DNA from: Zingiber officinale
Taxonomy: Eukaryota; Streptophyta; Magnoliopsida; Zingiberales; Zingiberaceae
Direction: 5' to 3'
Length of the DNA stretch: 64,000 nucleotides
NCBI RefSeq assembly: GCF_018446385.1
Contig: NC_055988.1
Location: forward strand, 166,182,837 to 166,246,836
Positions within the stretch are counted from its first letter, which is position 1; every line of letters starts with the position of its first letter. Shown here in pieces: positions 1-9,920 of the stretch. A program made the translations under genes and the position numbers. The notes beneath the pieces were generated by a model, which was given only the letters and a program-made list of their open reading frames with translations, was not told the DNA's origin and did no database searches.

Positions 1-1166
1 CACTTCTTGTAGTGTGTAGGAGGATATTCAACTCTCAACAGATTTTTCTTTAATACCTGAGATAAGTCACCCTTAATATAGATCATCATGTATTAAGATA
101 TTGTATTTAGCAACTAAATTTGAACTAGATATATTACCATAAACTAAAACATTGATGTAAGGATACACATTTTTTAAAGCAGAATTTTGGTTTGCAATGT
201 AAAAATTATGAGCCAAAAGTTGCCAAGAAACTCTATGAAACATACAAGAATTAAACATATGGCTCCACATGTTCAAGTGAGACAATGGTCGCAATGACTG
301 ACATAAAAATGAGATATGTTTAAAGAGATTAAGGATCTAATAAAACTAACAAAATAAACAATTTAAATGTATTCACATGAAACTACTGTCATAGAAATCA
401 GATTTAATGAATGTATTCACATGAAGAGGATGTAGTTTAAATGAGGCGGAAAGAAAAGAAAGCAATTTCATTCTTTTCCCTACACCCACTTACATCCATC
501 TTGCCTACTTGAATTGAAAGATACAAAATTATTTACTTGCTCATTTAGTGTTTATTAGCACAACAAATTCCTTAATCTCCAACTCCATCCAAATAAAATT
601 TAACAAATTGGATAGAATTATATTTCTTCTTCTCAAAAGTAAATAGAAGAATTTGACAAATATATTCCTTTTTCTGTCATATTTTCCCATCCAACTAAAC
701 AAACCATAAACATTCAGAAGCATATAACTAATAATTGCTAGAGTTGTGTAATATATATACAAGGAGAATGTTGAAGATTTTTAATGGTAATTTGAAATAA
801 AACAAAGGTTAATTCCTAAAATTCTATTATGTAACAGTGTGTTGAAACTGTTAATTTTACAATAACAGCCTAATCCAGGTTTTTTTTTTTTTGATAATCC
901 GGCCTTCCACTGATTCACTTACCAGGTAACCTAATCCATGTTTTATCATAACTGACGTTGAAATTTGACATTCATCTTAGAATGTATAACCCAAATACAA
1001 ACTACAGAAGGAATCAAGATGGATAACGAAGCATGCCCTAATCATGCAATGTCGGCATACAATTATTTGTTCGAAAAATCACAGATTGTTTTGAAACCAG
1101 GCATTCAAAATTAAAAATATCAAAACAAACGAGGTAAATCGGTTGAGAAAATTACCATTACCAGGA
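1..1166. other. AT-rich non-coding flank downstream of INH3
   Basis: No gene is recognisable here. The sequence is AT-rich with short open frames that lack codon-like composition or any family match. The part next to 1167 is the presumed 3' untranslated region of the minus-strand phosphatase inhibitor gene. A T-run lies near 880-892. Confidence 0.5.
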
Positions 1167-1502
1167 TCAGTGCCCTCCATCATGCGAACAACAGTGGTGG
1201 CTAGGTCCGGCCCTGTCATGGACGCCGCCTTCTTCTCCGCGCGGCCCTTCGTCCTCGTCGCTGTCGTCCTCGTCGAAGGGCTTCTGCTTGTGGAAGATGC
1301 AGCACTTCTTGGAGCTCTTCCGGTTGAGGAACTCGTTATCGACTGTGCCCTCCTTCCATGTGACCTTCTTCTTGGGCCGCCGGAGGCGGAGGACGAGCGT
1401 CTCCTGCGGCGGCTGCGACTGCCTCGGAGGCGAAGAAGACGAAGGCAGTTCGTCAAGGGTAATAGTTACGGCTGCGGTGGAAGGGGAAGCCAATCTCGCC
1501 AT
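1167..1502 (-). CDS. INH3: Protein phosphatase 1 regulatory inhibitor-3 (PPP1R11/YPI1 family)
   Basis: The product is a single-exon protein of 111 residues if translation starts at the ATG at 1502. An upstream in-frame ATG at 1550 would add 16 residues, but the protein beginning MARLASPS looks more like plant family members. Plant INH3 binds and inhibits type-1 phosphatase catalytic subunits, mainly in the nucleus. The diagnostic core is visible: KVTW (about residues 46-49), a match to the RVxF docking motif, then [17 protein letters not shown], then [10 protein letters not shown] (67-76) and an acidic run DEDDSDEDE. The last 20 residues are rich in His and Cys, as in other members. Family proteins are about 100-130 residues, so this one is full length. 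It is divergently arranged with the coiled-coil gene, whose start is about 870 bp away. Regulation cannot be read from the sequence beyond a weak TATA-like TTTAAATA near 1565-1573 on the minus strand. Confidence 0.9.
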   Translation of the reverse strand: MARLASPSTAAVTITLDELPSSSSPPRQSQPPQETLVLRLRRPKKKVTWKEGTVDNEFLNRKSSKKCCIFHKQKPFDEDDSDEDEGPRGEEGGVHDRAGPSHHCCSHDGGH

Positions 1503-2369
1503 CGTCCGCCTCGCTTGCTCTGCCCTAATTGCGGAATGATCCAGAAGCAATTTTTAACTTACTATTTAAAGCCACTAATCTTCCCCAATCTCAAATCAAT
1601 TTACACCTTGTTTTGTAACCCACATGCGTACCTGACTTGTGATTGGACAAACGACTCAAATTTTTTTCAAAAAGCCAATTCTAATCCACTAAGCCATTGA
1701 GAAAATTACGTTTTTTTTCTTATAATTTATATTTTTTACAATTTTAATATGTTATGTGTTAATTTATATTTTCAGCCTTTAACTTATAATATTTTTTAAT
1801 TTCAATTTTTTTCTTTTAAAATTAAAAATTTTCAATGAAAAATGATGAATTATAAATTAAATTTAAGATTTTAATTTGGTATGATCCATGTATTTTTTAT
1901 ATTTCAATCATAAATTAAATATTTTTCGTTAGAAAATTTTAATTTTAAAAAAGAAGATTAAAATTAAAAAATATTAAAAGTTATAGAACGTATATTAACT
2001 CAAAACAGGATTAAAATTTTTAAAAAAAATGCGGACTGAAAATGTAATCTTCTCATAAGCCATTTTACCTTTTTTCCTATAAAAAGATAATAAAATGTGA
2101 ATTTACTAAATAACCCCTGCGTGATTGAGGAACTTAAACTATAAGCGAGGACAGAAACGTAATTTAACAACAAACGTGAACAAAACCGTGCTGCGCTCGA
2201 CTGAGAGGGAAGAGCTAATAAAAGCCAGTCCGCACTCCCTCAGCTTCGTGCTTTCTCGCAACGTCTCCGTCTCCGTCTCCGTCTCCGAGGCGAATTAGGG
2301 CTTTCAATTACTCCGGTTGGGCGTCTGTTTCGCGTCGCTGATCTTCTGGGTGCGGAACCGGAAGCGTTC
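1503..2369. promoter_or_regulatory. Divergent intergenic region between INH3 and the coiled-coil gene
   Basis: This 0.87 kb stretch separates two head-to-head genes. The middle (1700-2100) is very AT-rich. A CTATAAAAAG sequence near 2077-2086 and TAATAAAAG near 2216-2224 are candidate TATA elements for the plus-strand gene. A perfect (GTCTCC)4 microsatellite at 2263-2286 lies in the presumed 5' leader; CT-rich leaders are common in plant housekeeping genes. Which TATA is used is not decidable from sequence. Confidence 0.45.
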
Positions 2370-4451
2370 ATGTTGGATTTGGGTGGATTTCCGACGCCTG
2401 TAGCCGGAGGAAGCGTCAAGCGGAGCAGGACGAAGGATTCGGAATGCCCGAGATCCGAGAGGAAGACGGCCAAGCGAGAGAATGTTGATTACGATCCAGA
2501 TCTGGATCTTTCCAGGTCCGATCTTATCTCTCGCCCTTTGGTGTTATTTCTCCCCTGCCTTTTCTGTTTTGTTGCCGATTGTGTTTTTAGGATTTTGTTG
2601 TGGGTTTCAGAGACATCAAGGGGATTATCTCGGCGCTGCACCAGATCAAGGAAAAGGCTGCGAAAGATGGGCAGAAGAAGACTGAAGAGACGATAAAGAG
2701 GTGAGCTCCGATCCCTGTGATTTGATGTCTTCTGCATTCTTTTCCTGTGGATCAATAATTTGTTTCAAGGTTTATTGCATTTTCAATACATTATCTCAAT
2801 AAATTTTGATCAAATTTTGATGTGGATTTCTGCATCGAAACTTGCAGGTCCGTGACTTCTAATTGTTTGAACGAATGCAGCATCATAGCTGCAATATGTT
2901 GCATTTGTATATCTTATTCCCCCATCTAATGCCCCCACATTATGCATCTAATTCAACGCATACTTTATGCCCTTTTAGTCTCACAAATGACAAATTGTAA
3001 TGGTTACTGATTCCACATGATATTTGGAGGGTTAGTTTAAATATGCAGAACCTAATTATATTGGGTCATCTGCATGGATTTTTTTCTTCAAATGAGTTCA
3101 GAAATGATTATTTGTAAGGACTTTTTACTTGCTCTCCATCTAGATCTATTTGAATTTCCAAATGAGGGAATACTTGTTATTGTTAAAATTTTCATCTCTA
3201 CTTCATTCCATATCTTCTAAGCCAATCATCTGTGGTATTTTATTTTGGTTGTTCTTCATTAGCTTTTTGATTCTCAGTGTCAATCAGGAGATTCAATCAA
3301 TGGTGGATGATGCCAAATTAAAGTTTGACAAGGAAAGGCAAGGACCGTCAATCTTGTCTCCTTTTGCTTGTTATAATTTAATTTGTTTCTTATCTTATTA
3401 ATTTAAATACATATAAATGGATTTGAACGTGTTAAAACTTCGAACTGTTCATTGTTAGTAAAACCTGAGTCAAACTCCATAGGGTTCAAATGATTGAAAC
3501 AGCCTTGTGAAATTAGTTCTTCATTAGATGAGATTTGTTTTTCGATGGACAGGCAGGCTTTGATGAAGGCATTGTTGAAGAGCTCCAAGGAGGTTCTACA
3601 AGCTATATTTTGTTGGCTAAAGCTTATTAGTAATAACGTTTCTAGGGCCTTCATTAATCTAATGAACTTGGCCTACTGATATAACCAAATGCAGTGCGAA
3701 GGTTCATTGAAAGCCGAGTACAGCAAGTTTCAAGCAGCATATGAGCAGTTTTCCAAGGATAAACAAGCACATGTACAAAATTTCAAAGGTCAGTGCAAAC
3801 AAACAGTTTCATTTGATTTTTCATATACAAAAGTGTTTAGGGTCTATAAAAAATAAGAAAAATGGGATAACCTAAGAGCCCGAACATGTTAGTACGATTT
3901 TAAATTCTATTTATAAAAAAGGATCAATTAAGCAAGTTAAACATGTGTTGTTCTCCAAATCGATTGATATTTTTTAAATTAGAGAATATTATTTCCCAGT
4001 GGTCGATGACAGCATTTATTTTTCATATTTGCAGACATATATTCCAAATATGAACACGAGAAGGAAAAATTATCTGTTCGATATGAACAAAACAGTAAGC
4101 ACCAGTATTTCCTTTAGATGTCACTGTAAGAGTGTGTGATATATTCTCTTCCATGCCTTACAGGAAAGAAAGAAAAGGCAACTCTATCTGAACTCGAGAA
4201 GGCCTGCGTGAGCAAGCTAGCGAATGCAGAAGAAACATTGAAAAGAAAGAAGCAGGTATGCGATTGCAATTTAAACTCACTTGCCTCACCATTTCTTTTT
4301 CCCCCATTTGCAGCATAATCTACCATAAACTGTTGAGAAATACCACTGTATATTTTGTTCACAGGATGATGTTTCTTTCAACATCCTGCGCAAATCTCTT
4401 GGATCCTTCTTTGATAATGCCTCCGACGAGGACTTCGGCCCAGATGAATAA
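2370..4451 (+). CDS. Coiled-coil protein, eight exons, possibly related to the SYCP3/Cor1 domain
   Basis: Hand-built exons are 2370-2515, 2611-2700, 3278-3337, 3553-3592, 3695-3788, 4035-4094, 4164-4255 and 4365-4451. All phases agree and give 222 residues. The first 45 or so residues are basic and charged (KRSRTKDSECPRSERKTAK), like a nuclear targeting region. From about residue 50 to 200 the protein is almost entirely a predicted coiled coil rich in Lys, Glu, Gln and Ala (for example IKGIISALHQIKEKA and KAEYSKFQAAYEQF). It ends in a conserved-looking tail, SFNILRKSLGSFFDNASDED. A short basic head, a long helix and an acidic end recall SYCP3/Cor1/Xlr meiotic axis proteins, but that is resemblance by eye and not proof. 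Intron 3 appears to use a GC donor (AAAG|GCAAGG at 3338). An alternative GT donor at 3344 would also keep frame and add two residues. No other function is claimed. Confidence 0.75.
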
Positions 4452-4898
4452 TCATTTGTTCCTCTTACCTATCCCTGGTCTTAGTACAATGAAATTGCCT
4501 TCCTTTTAGCATTTCTACAGTTCCAGATGAACCTGAGATTGAAGAATTCTTCTCTTCTTTTACTTTTTAATCAATTGGAGCAATAGTTAAGCTTTCCTAC
4601 CTCGTTATAGCATACAGTGGTAGTTTAAAAAACGGTCATGAATTCATTATGTGTCTAATTTGTTATGAACTAGTTTTTTGAAACCTGGAAAAACTTAGGA
4701 AGATTGCTTTGCTATTCAGAAATTGTTCTCTGTTCAGTTTTCAAATTTCTAAAAGATTTTGAAAGTCAATTTTGATGAAATGTAGAAGATAATTATTGAA
4801 CAAATGCCGTTTGCAATAGAATCCCAATTTTGAGAGGGGATTAGTTTGAACTTGTGCAATTTCTCACAGTTGAATAACTCTCAAGTCTGGAAATCTTT
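4452..4898. other. Convergent spacer between the coiled-coil gene and RPS10
   Basis: The two genes meet tail to tail here, so this 447-bp stretch must hold both 3' untranslated regions and polyadenylation sites. No further gene or repeat is visible. Confidence 0.5.
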
Positions 4899-7800
4899 CT
4901 ACTGAAGAGAAGCAGATCCAACCCCCGAACCAGCTCCGTATCCTCCACCTCCACGTCCGAATCCAGGCCTGCTACCAGAACCCTGCACGATAGTTAAAAT
5001 CACATTGTTTCAGTTCCAGCAATGAATAGACAGGAACTACATCATTAAGAGTTGAAACAGGAATTGATTCTACTGTATGTGTCTGTGAACCAGGCCGCAC
5101 AAAGGATTTAAGTTTTTCAGGTCGAACCGATCAAAAGGCTTCCCAAAGGATAAACCATCAGAGATCTCAAGTTTTATCAGCACATAGCTATCTCAGATGA
5201 CCGTCATGAGAATTATAAAATGAGAATGATCATCATTTGATTTCTTCCTTTGCGAATTGAAAGCCAAAAGAAAATAAGTCCTAGCAAAACATCACACAAT
5301 TCAACTTCTCGGTGCCATATCACCTTACCATCGGTGACAAATAGTCTATTTTCTATCCAGAGTACATGCTCTATTTACAGCTTAAGCATCCCATCTATAT
5401 AATACAAACAATAAATCAAAGTGCAAATAAATTTTGGTTCTCAATTTTCAACGTCGAAAAGAAAAAATATTTAATCAAAGAATCAGAAAAGATTCCCAAA
5501 GGGAACACCATCAGAGATCTTGGTTGTATCAGCACAAAGCTATCTCAGACGACCGTCAGTGAGATTAAAAAAAATGGCTCATCACGTGGTTCTCCTTTGG
5601 GATATATGATTAAAAACAATGCAAGAAAACAAAGACATTATTTTTACGAATGTGCCAACAACTTAAATATAAATATATATTTATATATATAGAATATCTT
5701 AGTCAAGTATGCTGGCAAAAGTAAAATGGCATTTGAATATCGATAACAATATTCAGCTGTGTTGCAGTTTGTTAGGCTAAACTTGACATAAACTCAATTC
5801 AACTGTGTTCTCAATTGTAGACAGATTCCAGTTGTCATGAGCATAGTTTGTAGGATAACAATGGATCCTGCACAAGGTTCAATTTGGGATCAAAAATCAA
5901 ATCAATCAGGATTGAATCATAGAAACCCCTTAAAATTTAATTTAATATTTGATAGAATAATGAAATTGATCAATGAAGACTAGATCAATTTGATATTTGA
6001 TTAACATTTTTTTAGAATAAATTAAATCAAATTAATAATAATATTAATAATAATAATAATAATGGCACTAATAGGTTGATATATATATAATTTTAAAATA
6101 AATTGATATATTTTTAATAAGATAATTCGATTAGGATTTAAGGAAAATCCTATTTAAATTATTTTATTTAAGTTAGGAATTGATTGAATCAATTATTAAT
6201 GTTTCAATTAAAAACCTAAAGTTCTCCTTCACTTACACTACCGCCCCTCACCCACACATCCCCCTCTGCAAGGCACGAGAAACCTATAATTCTCCAATTG
6301 TCCCTGCCACGAGAAACTTCACGTGTCCCCCTCTATAAGCCGCCAAGGCCCCTCGATGTTGCCACCCGTAGAGCCCTCTACTGTCACTACCCGTCGATAA
6401 GGTATCTAAAGTTCTCTTACCGCGAGAAACTTCACGTGTCCACTCTACAAGCCATCGGCACCCCTCCACTAATGCTGACCACCGACGAGGACCCGCCGAC
6501 AAGGATAACTAAAGTTCTCTTACCGTCCCTACTGCTAGAAACTTCTTGTGTTCCCTCTACAAGCCATCGGCACCCCTCCGCTGTTGCTGATACAAAGATC
6601 CCTTCAGTTGTCGCTGCCCACCAACATGCACCCCCTACACTGCCTGACACTGCCAGTCGATGAGGACGTTGTCCGTGTCATTGTTCCAACATTGGGTAGA
6701 ATCATTTACAACATAAGATTGTACGATCTCACCGACCTTGTACGATTCCATCAACCCTGTTCCGATTCCACTACAAAATCCAATCTCAATCGATCCCAAA
6801 TCAATTTACTACTTCCGGATCACGAGTCAAAACAAGATTTCGTTATAATGTACGTTAATAAACCAGTGAGCTGCAAGGATTGCAATTTGGTAAAAAGATC
6901 AAATTGAAGCAAAATTTGATTGTCCTTAAAACGGTTAAACCAATGAGCTAACAAATTGCAATATTTCCAGTTGACCATTAGAAATCTAATGCAACTAGGA
7001 GTTTTCTAATGTTCAATTGGACAGCTTCCTGTTATTGGGCTAATCTGATCTAGTTTTGAAACATTTGAAGCTACACTAAAAGTTCCAACAGGGCAAAAAC
7101 CACCAGAGATCTTAGTTTTGAAACAGCTATCTTAGATGACCGTCATGAGATTATAAAAATGTGAATACTCATTTGATTTCTTCCATTGAAATTTGAAAAC
7201 CATAAGAAAGCTCTAGCAAAAATCATGTGTTCAACAATCCTAATTTTTGTTGTCAATGATTCATCTTGTCATTGTTTCACCTTATCGATGGACAATAATC
7301 TAGGATGCATGGGCTATTGCCAATTCAGGCATTTCCTAATTGCACTTTTTTCAGTCAACTTAACAGATTATTCTTGTTCCCAGCTCAATCTGAACTAGTC
7401 TTAAAATACACTTAAAATGACACTAAAGATTCCCAAAGGAAAAAAAAACATCAGAGATCTCAGTTTTATCAGCAAAGAGCTATCTCAGACGACCGTCATG
7501 AGATTATAAAAAAGAGAATACTCATCATTTGATTTCTTCCTTTGAAATTTGAGAACCATAAGAAAGTCGTAATATCCCCCAAGTTTTTGTGGTCAGTGAC
7601 TCACCTTGTCGTTGTTTCCAACCAGGTGTTTTCCATCAATGCCAGATTAATCTGAACTAGTCTTATACACTTAAAATGACACAAAAGATTCCCAAAAATA
7701 CATCAGAGGTTTCAGTTTTATCAGCCAAGAGCTATCTCACACGACGGTCATGAGATTAAAAAAATGTGAATACTCATTTGATTTCTTCCTTTGAAATTTG

Positions 7801-8974
7801 AAAAACATAAGAAAGTCCTAATTTTTTCCCAATTTTTGTGGTCAGCGACTCACTTTGTCACTGTTTCCCTTACCAATGATAAACACTCAAGGATACCTGA
7901 TCTATTTACTGTTTAAGTATTTCCTAAATAATCCAAAATTAAATCAATGTACAATTTCTGTTTTTAGTTTCCTAAGAAAATCAAATCCTAGATGCTTACA
8001 AAAAACATATGGAACAAGATATTAATTTCCCAAACAAACACAACAATTTAAAAAATACAATTAATAATGGCTATAAATTTGACCGAAACATTCTATACCA
8101 AATTGAAGTTTAGCATGCTGTAAACATAAAATATGAATACCAGCAACAATGCAAGACTAGAATCAATGAGGACACAGAAAAGGAATCTCAACTAAAGCAT
8201 GAAAAAGCATTCTTGAATTGCAAAAGGATGCATACCCTGAATGACGGCTGGAATTCAGGCGGGGCGCCGCCCTTGTCACCAAGCTCTCCTGGAGGACCCC
8301 CTGGGCGTGGACCTCCACGATAACCATCCCGATCACCAAATCTCGGTCTGTCTCCCTCAAACCTTGGCGGCCCCCTATCAAGACCACAAAAATATAGCAA
8401 TGCAAGGCGGTACTTATCAACATTTCAGATCGCTGAAGATTGGATAAGTCAAAAGTCACCTGGGACGGTCACCCGGAGGACCAGAGCCAAATGGGCGAGC
8501 GGGAGGCCTAGCAGATTTCTTCAACGTCGCAGGAACAATCTCAGATGGGAGATTAAGGAAAGTTCTGAGGTACTCAATACCATCATTCGTGAGATACCAG
8601 TAATAATGCTGCCAAGCAAAGGTCTCCCTCACGTACTCCCTCGATTTGAAGCTCTGCATCAACTTGATCACCTGCAGATTGGGCACGTCGATCTCCGGAT
8701 GCTTGGCGAGGTTGTAGTCCTTTTTCGCGTAGAGCACTCCCTCTAAACAAATCCAATATTTTTTTTATTAAAAAAACGATCTTTCGTTAGAGAAGGACGT
8801 TCAAGATCCCGATTTGGGACAGGAACACACCTTGAAAGAGGTACTTGCAGATCTCATGGCGATTCTTCTTCGGAATGATCTAGGAGAGGACAGCAAGCAA
8901 AAAAACATTGAATAATTGTTCACATAGAGGAAAGAAACCACGTACGAGGATGAAACAATGGAATTCCTCACCAT
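4899..8974 (-). CDS. RPS10: 40S ribosomal protein S10 (eS10)
   Basis: Exons on the minus strand are 8972-8974 (only the ATG), 8831-8879, 8460-8742, 8236-8374 and 4899-4982. They join in frame to a 185-residue protein, the usual plant length. Residues 1-95 form the S10/plectin domain: [20 protein letters not shown], then [20 protein letters not shown] and [19 protein letters not shown] are nearly invariant in the family. The tail is the usual Arg/Gly/Pro-rich extension ([20 protein letters not shown]). The protein sits on the head of the 40S subunit near the mRNA entry side. The first intron splits the start codon from the rest of the reading frame. The last intron is 3.25 kb, far longer than the others, and carries five copies of a box C/D snoRNA-like unit on the same strand. 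A hAT element lies only about 120 bp upstream of the TATA box. Confidence 0.95.
5152..5242 (-). ncRNA. U35/snR73-like box C/D snoRNA, copy 1 (RPS10 intron 4)
   Basis: On the RPS10 strand the unit has a C box ATGATGA (5230-5236), a D' box CTGA (5193-5196), a C'-like TGCTGATA and a D box CTGA (5158-5161). The flanks AAATCA and TGGTTT can form a six-pair terminal stem with one G-U pair. The 13 bases at 5199-5211 read as antisense just upstream of D' and pair with 25S rRNA GACCGUCGUGAGA, with one G-U pair. By the D+5 rule the methylated base is the first C of GACC, which I count as yeast 25S C2959 (snR73; human U35). The rRNA sequence is recalled, not searched. Confidence 0.72.
5507..5590 (-). 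ncRNA. U35/snR73-like box C/D snoRNA, copy 2, with a distinct second guide
   Basis: This copy has the best boxes: C box GTGATGA (5579-5585), D' CTGA (5545-5548) and D CTGA (5511-5514), with an ACCA/TGGT closing stem. The D' guide (5551-5564) matches the U35 target but with one bulged base. The second guide, next to box D, reads ACCAAGATCT. It pairs for ten bases with 25S rRNA AGAUCUUGGU and then three more after one mismatch. The other copies have diverged at exactly this place. Confidence 0.7.
6283..6660. repeat. Three diverged tandem repeats of about 105-120 bp in RPS10 intron 4
   Basis: Units begin near 6283, 6406 and 6509. Each carries AGAAACTTC, then CTCTA(C/T)AAGCC and CGGCACCCCTCC or a close variant. 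This GC-richer block stands out from the AT-rich intron around it. It gives a 121-codon open frame on the plus strand that matches no family and is antisense to the intron, so I do not call it a gene. The origin is unknown. Confidence 0.55.
7097..7181 (-). pseudogene. Decayed copy 3 of the U35-like snoRNA unit
   Basis: The rRNA-complementary core (GACCGTCATGAGA on the plus strand) is preserved, but the D box position reads CTGG, the D' position CTAA, and the C box has lost three bases (ATGAGTA in place of ATGATGA). It is therefore probably not made into a stable snoRNA. Confidence 0.6.
7445..7535 (-). ncRNA. U35/snR73-like box C/D snoRNA, copy 4
   Basis: C box ATGATGA (7522-7528), D' CTGA (7485-7488) and D CTGA (7451-7454) are intact. 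The D' guide (7491-7503) gives the same 13-base pairing to 25S rRNA as copy 1. Copy 1 and copy 4 are alike over about 150 bases, including downstream flanks, so duplication involved more than the snoRNA itself. Confidence 0.72.
7697..7775 (-). pseudogene. Decayed copy 5 of the U35-like snoRNA unit
   Basis: Box D (CTGA, 7703-7706) remains, but D' reads GTGA, one base inside the antisense core has changed, and the C box is shortened as in copy 3. Copies 3 and 5 share the same C-box loss, which suggests that one derives from the other. Confidence 0.55.
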
Positions 8975-9077
8975 GTTTACGATAAAAAGAGAGTGAAAAA
9001 TCCGCCGCAGAGGCGTGAAGAATCAGATGGCGAAGAGCCGCTGCGTGAATGAAATGGAAACCCTTGCTTATCCTCCT

Positions 9078-9109
9078 CTTATATAGGGCTGACATGGTGT
9101 GGTTGGGCC
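9078..9109 (-). promoter_or_regulatory. RPS10 core promoter (TATA box and TGGGCC element)
   Basis: CTATATAAG on the minus strand (9086-9078) is a good TATA box about 105 bp before the ATG. A TGGGCC site-II-type motif follows at 9104-9109, written on the plus strand. Site II elements are known in plant ribosomal protein promoters. Transcription would be expected to start near 9045-9055. Confidence 0.6.
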
Positions 9110-9206
9110 GAACACCGGCTTGTGATGGTCCAAATACTCAAGTATCATCATTAATAGGCCTAACCGGTCTGATCCGCCCGACACCTTTGAATGCGGTGAA
9201 GCTGAA

Positions 9207-9912
9207 TAGGGATGGTAAATTTTTTTTTTTATTGTAACGATTCTGACTCATTTGGTGGTTCATTTGATGATCTTTGGATCATCGACCGTAGATCGTCTAT
9301 CGTGCTGTTACTTATTAGGATTTTTCATCCCTGATCAATAGATTTTTTTCCCCCATGATTCGAACTCTAGACCTTCAGACTTAAGTACTAAAGTTTATGA
9401 ATCCTGCTAGTCAAGTGAGAGTTTAGGTTTTGTGGAGAAAATTTGAAATGAAGATGGGACAAATTCGGAACGGGTATGGGACGGGTTCGGAGAGGGTATA
9501 AGAATACTATCCTCATCCTCGAATCCATCCCGAATATTATTATTATTATTATTATTATTAAATAATAATAAGATTTTTTTAAAATATTAATAATAGTGTT
9601 AATATTAATATTACATTTTTTTTAAAAAAAATATTAATATTATTATTATTATTATTATTAATATTATCATTAATAATAATAATAATAATATAAATTAAAT
9701 TTGAAGATAGAGCGGGGATAAAGATTTGATCTTCGTGGATTCGGATTCGGAGATTTTCCGAACCCGAAAAAATGAGGACGGGATGAGGATGAGGATAACA
9801 AATCCGCTCTCGCCCTGCCCCATAGCCATCAATCCCTGAACTCGAAAAAATAAGGACAAGATAAGAATAGAGATGACAAATCCGCCCTCGCTCCGTCCCA
9901 TTATCATCCTTT
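9207..9912. mobile_element. Non-autonomous hAT-type element (MITE-like) upstream of RPS10
   Basis: The ends are TAGGGATG and CATCCTTT, imperfect inverted repeats, and the element is flanked by an exact 8-bp duplication AAGCTGAA (9199-9206 and 9913-9920). Eight-bp duplications are typical of hAT transposons. The interior is AT-rich, with ATT-type microsatellites and GGGA-rich ends shared with the element at 47045-47601, so both belong to one family. There is no transposase. A SINE-like insert lies just inside the left end. Confidence 0.75.
9220..9432 (-). mobile_element. tRNA-derived SINE-like insertion nested in the hAT element
   Basis: Read on the minus strand this roughly 210-bp block starts with a tRNA-like head. 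It has a good B box (AGTTCGAATCA, 9356-9366) and a weak A-box-like TGACTAGCAGG, and ends in TTACAATA followed by an A-run. The sister hAT element at 47 kb lacks it, which supports a later insertion. The family is not recognised. Confidence 0.5.
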
Positions 9913-9920
9913 AAGCTGAA

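Noticed and set aside
1143-1700. 185-codon plus-strand open frame
   Set aside because: It is antisense to INH3 and arises from the GC-rich coding sequence. The minus strand has a clear family match.
6298-6663. 121-codon plus-strand frame in RPS10 intron 4
   Set aside because: It lies in a tandem repeat, antisense to the gene, with no family match.
5152-7775. CRISPR-like array
   Set aside because: Five similar units with uneven spacing in a plant intron. Unit length near 90-150 bp and box C/D signatures fit snoRNAs, and CRISPR arrays do not occur in plant nuclei.
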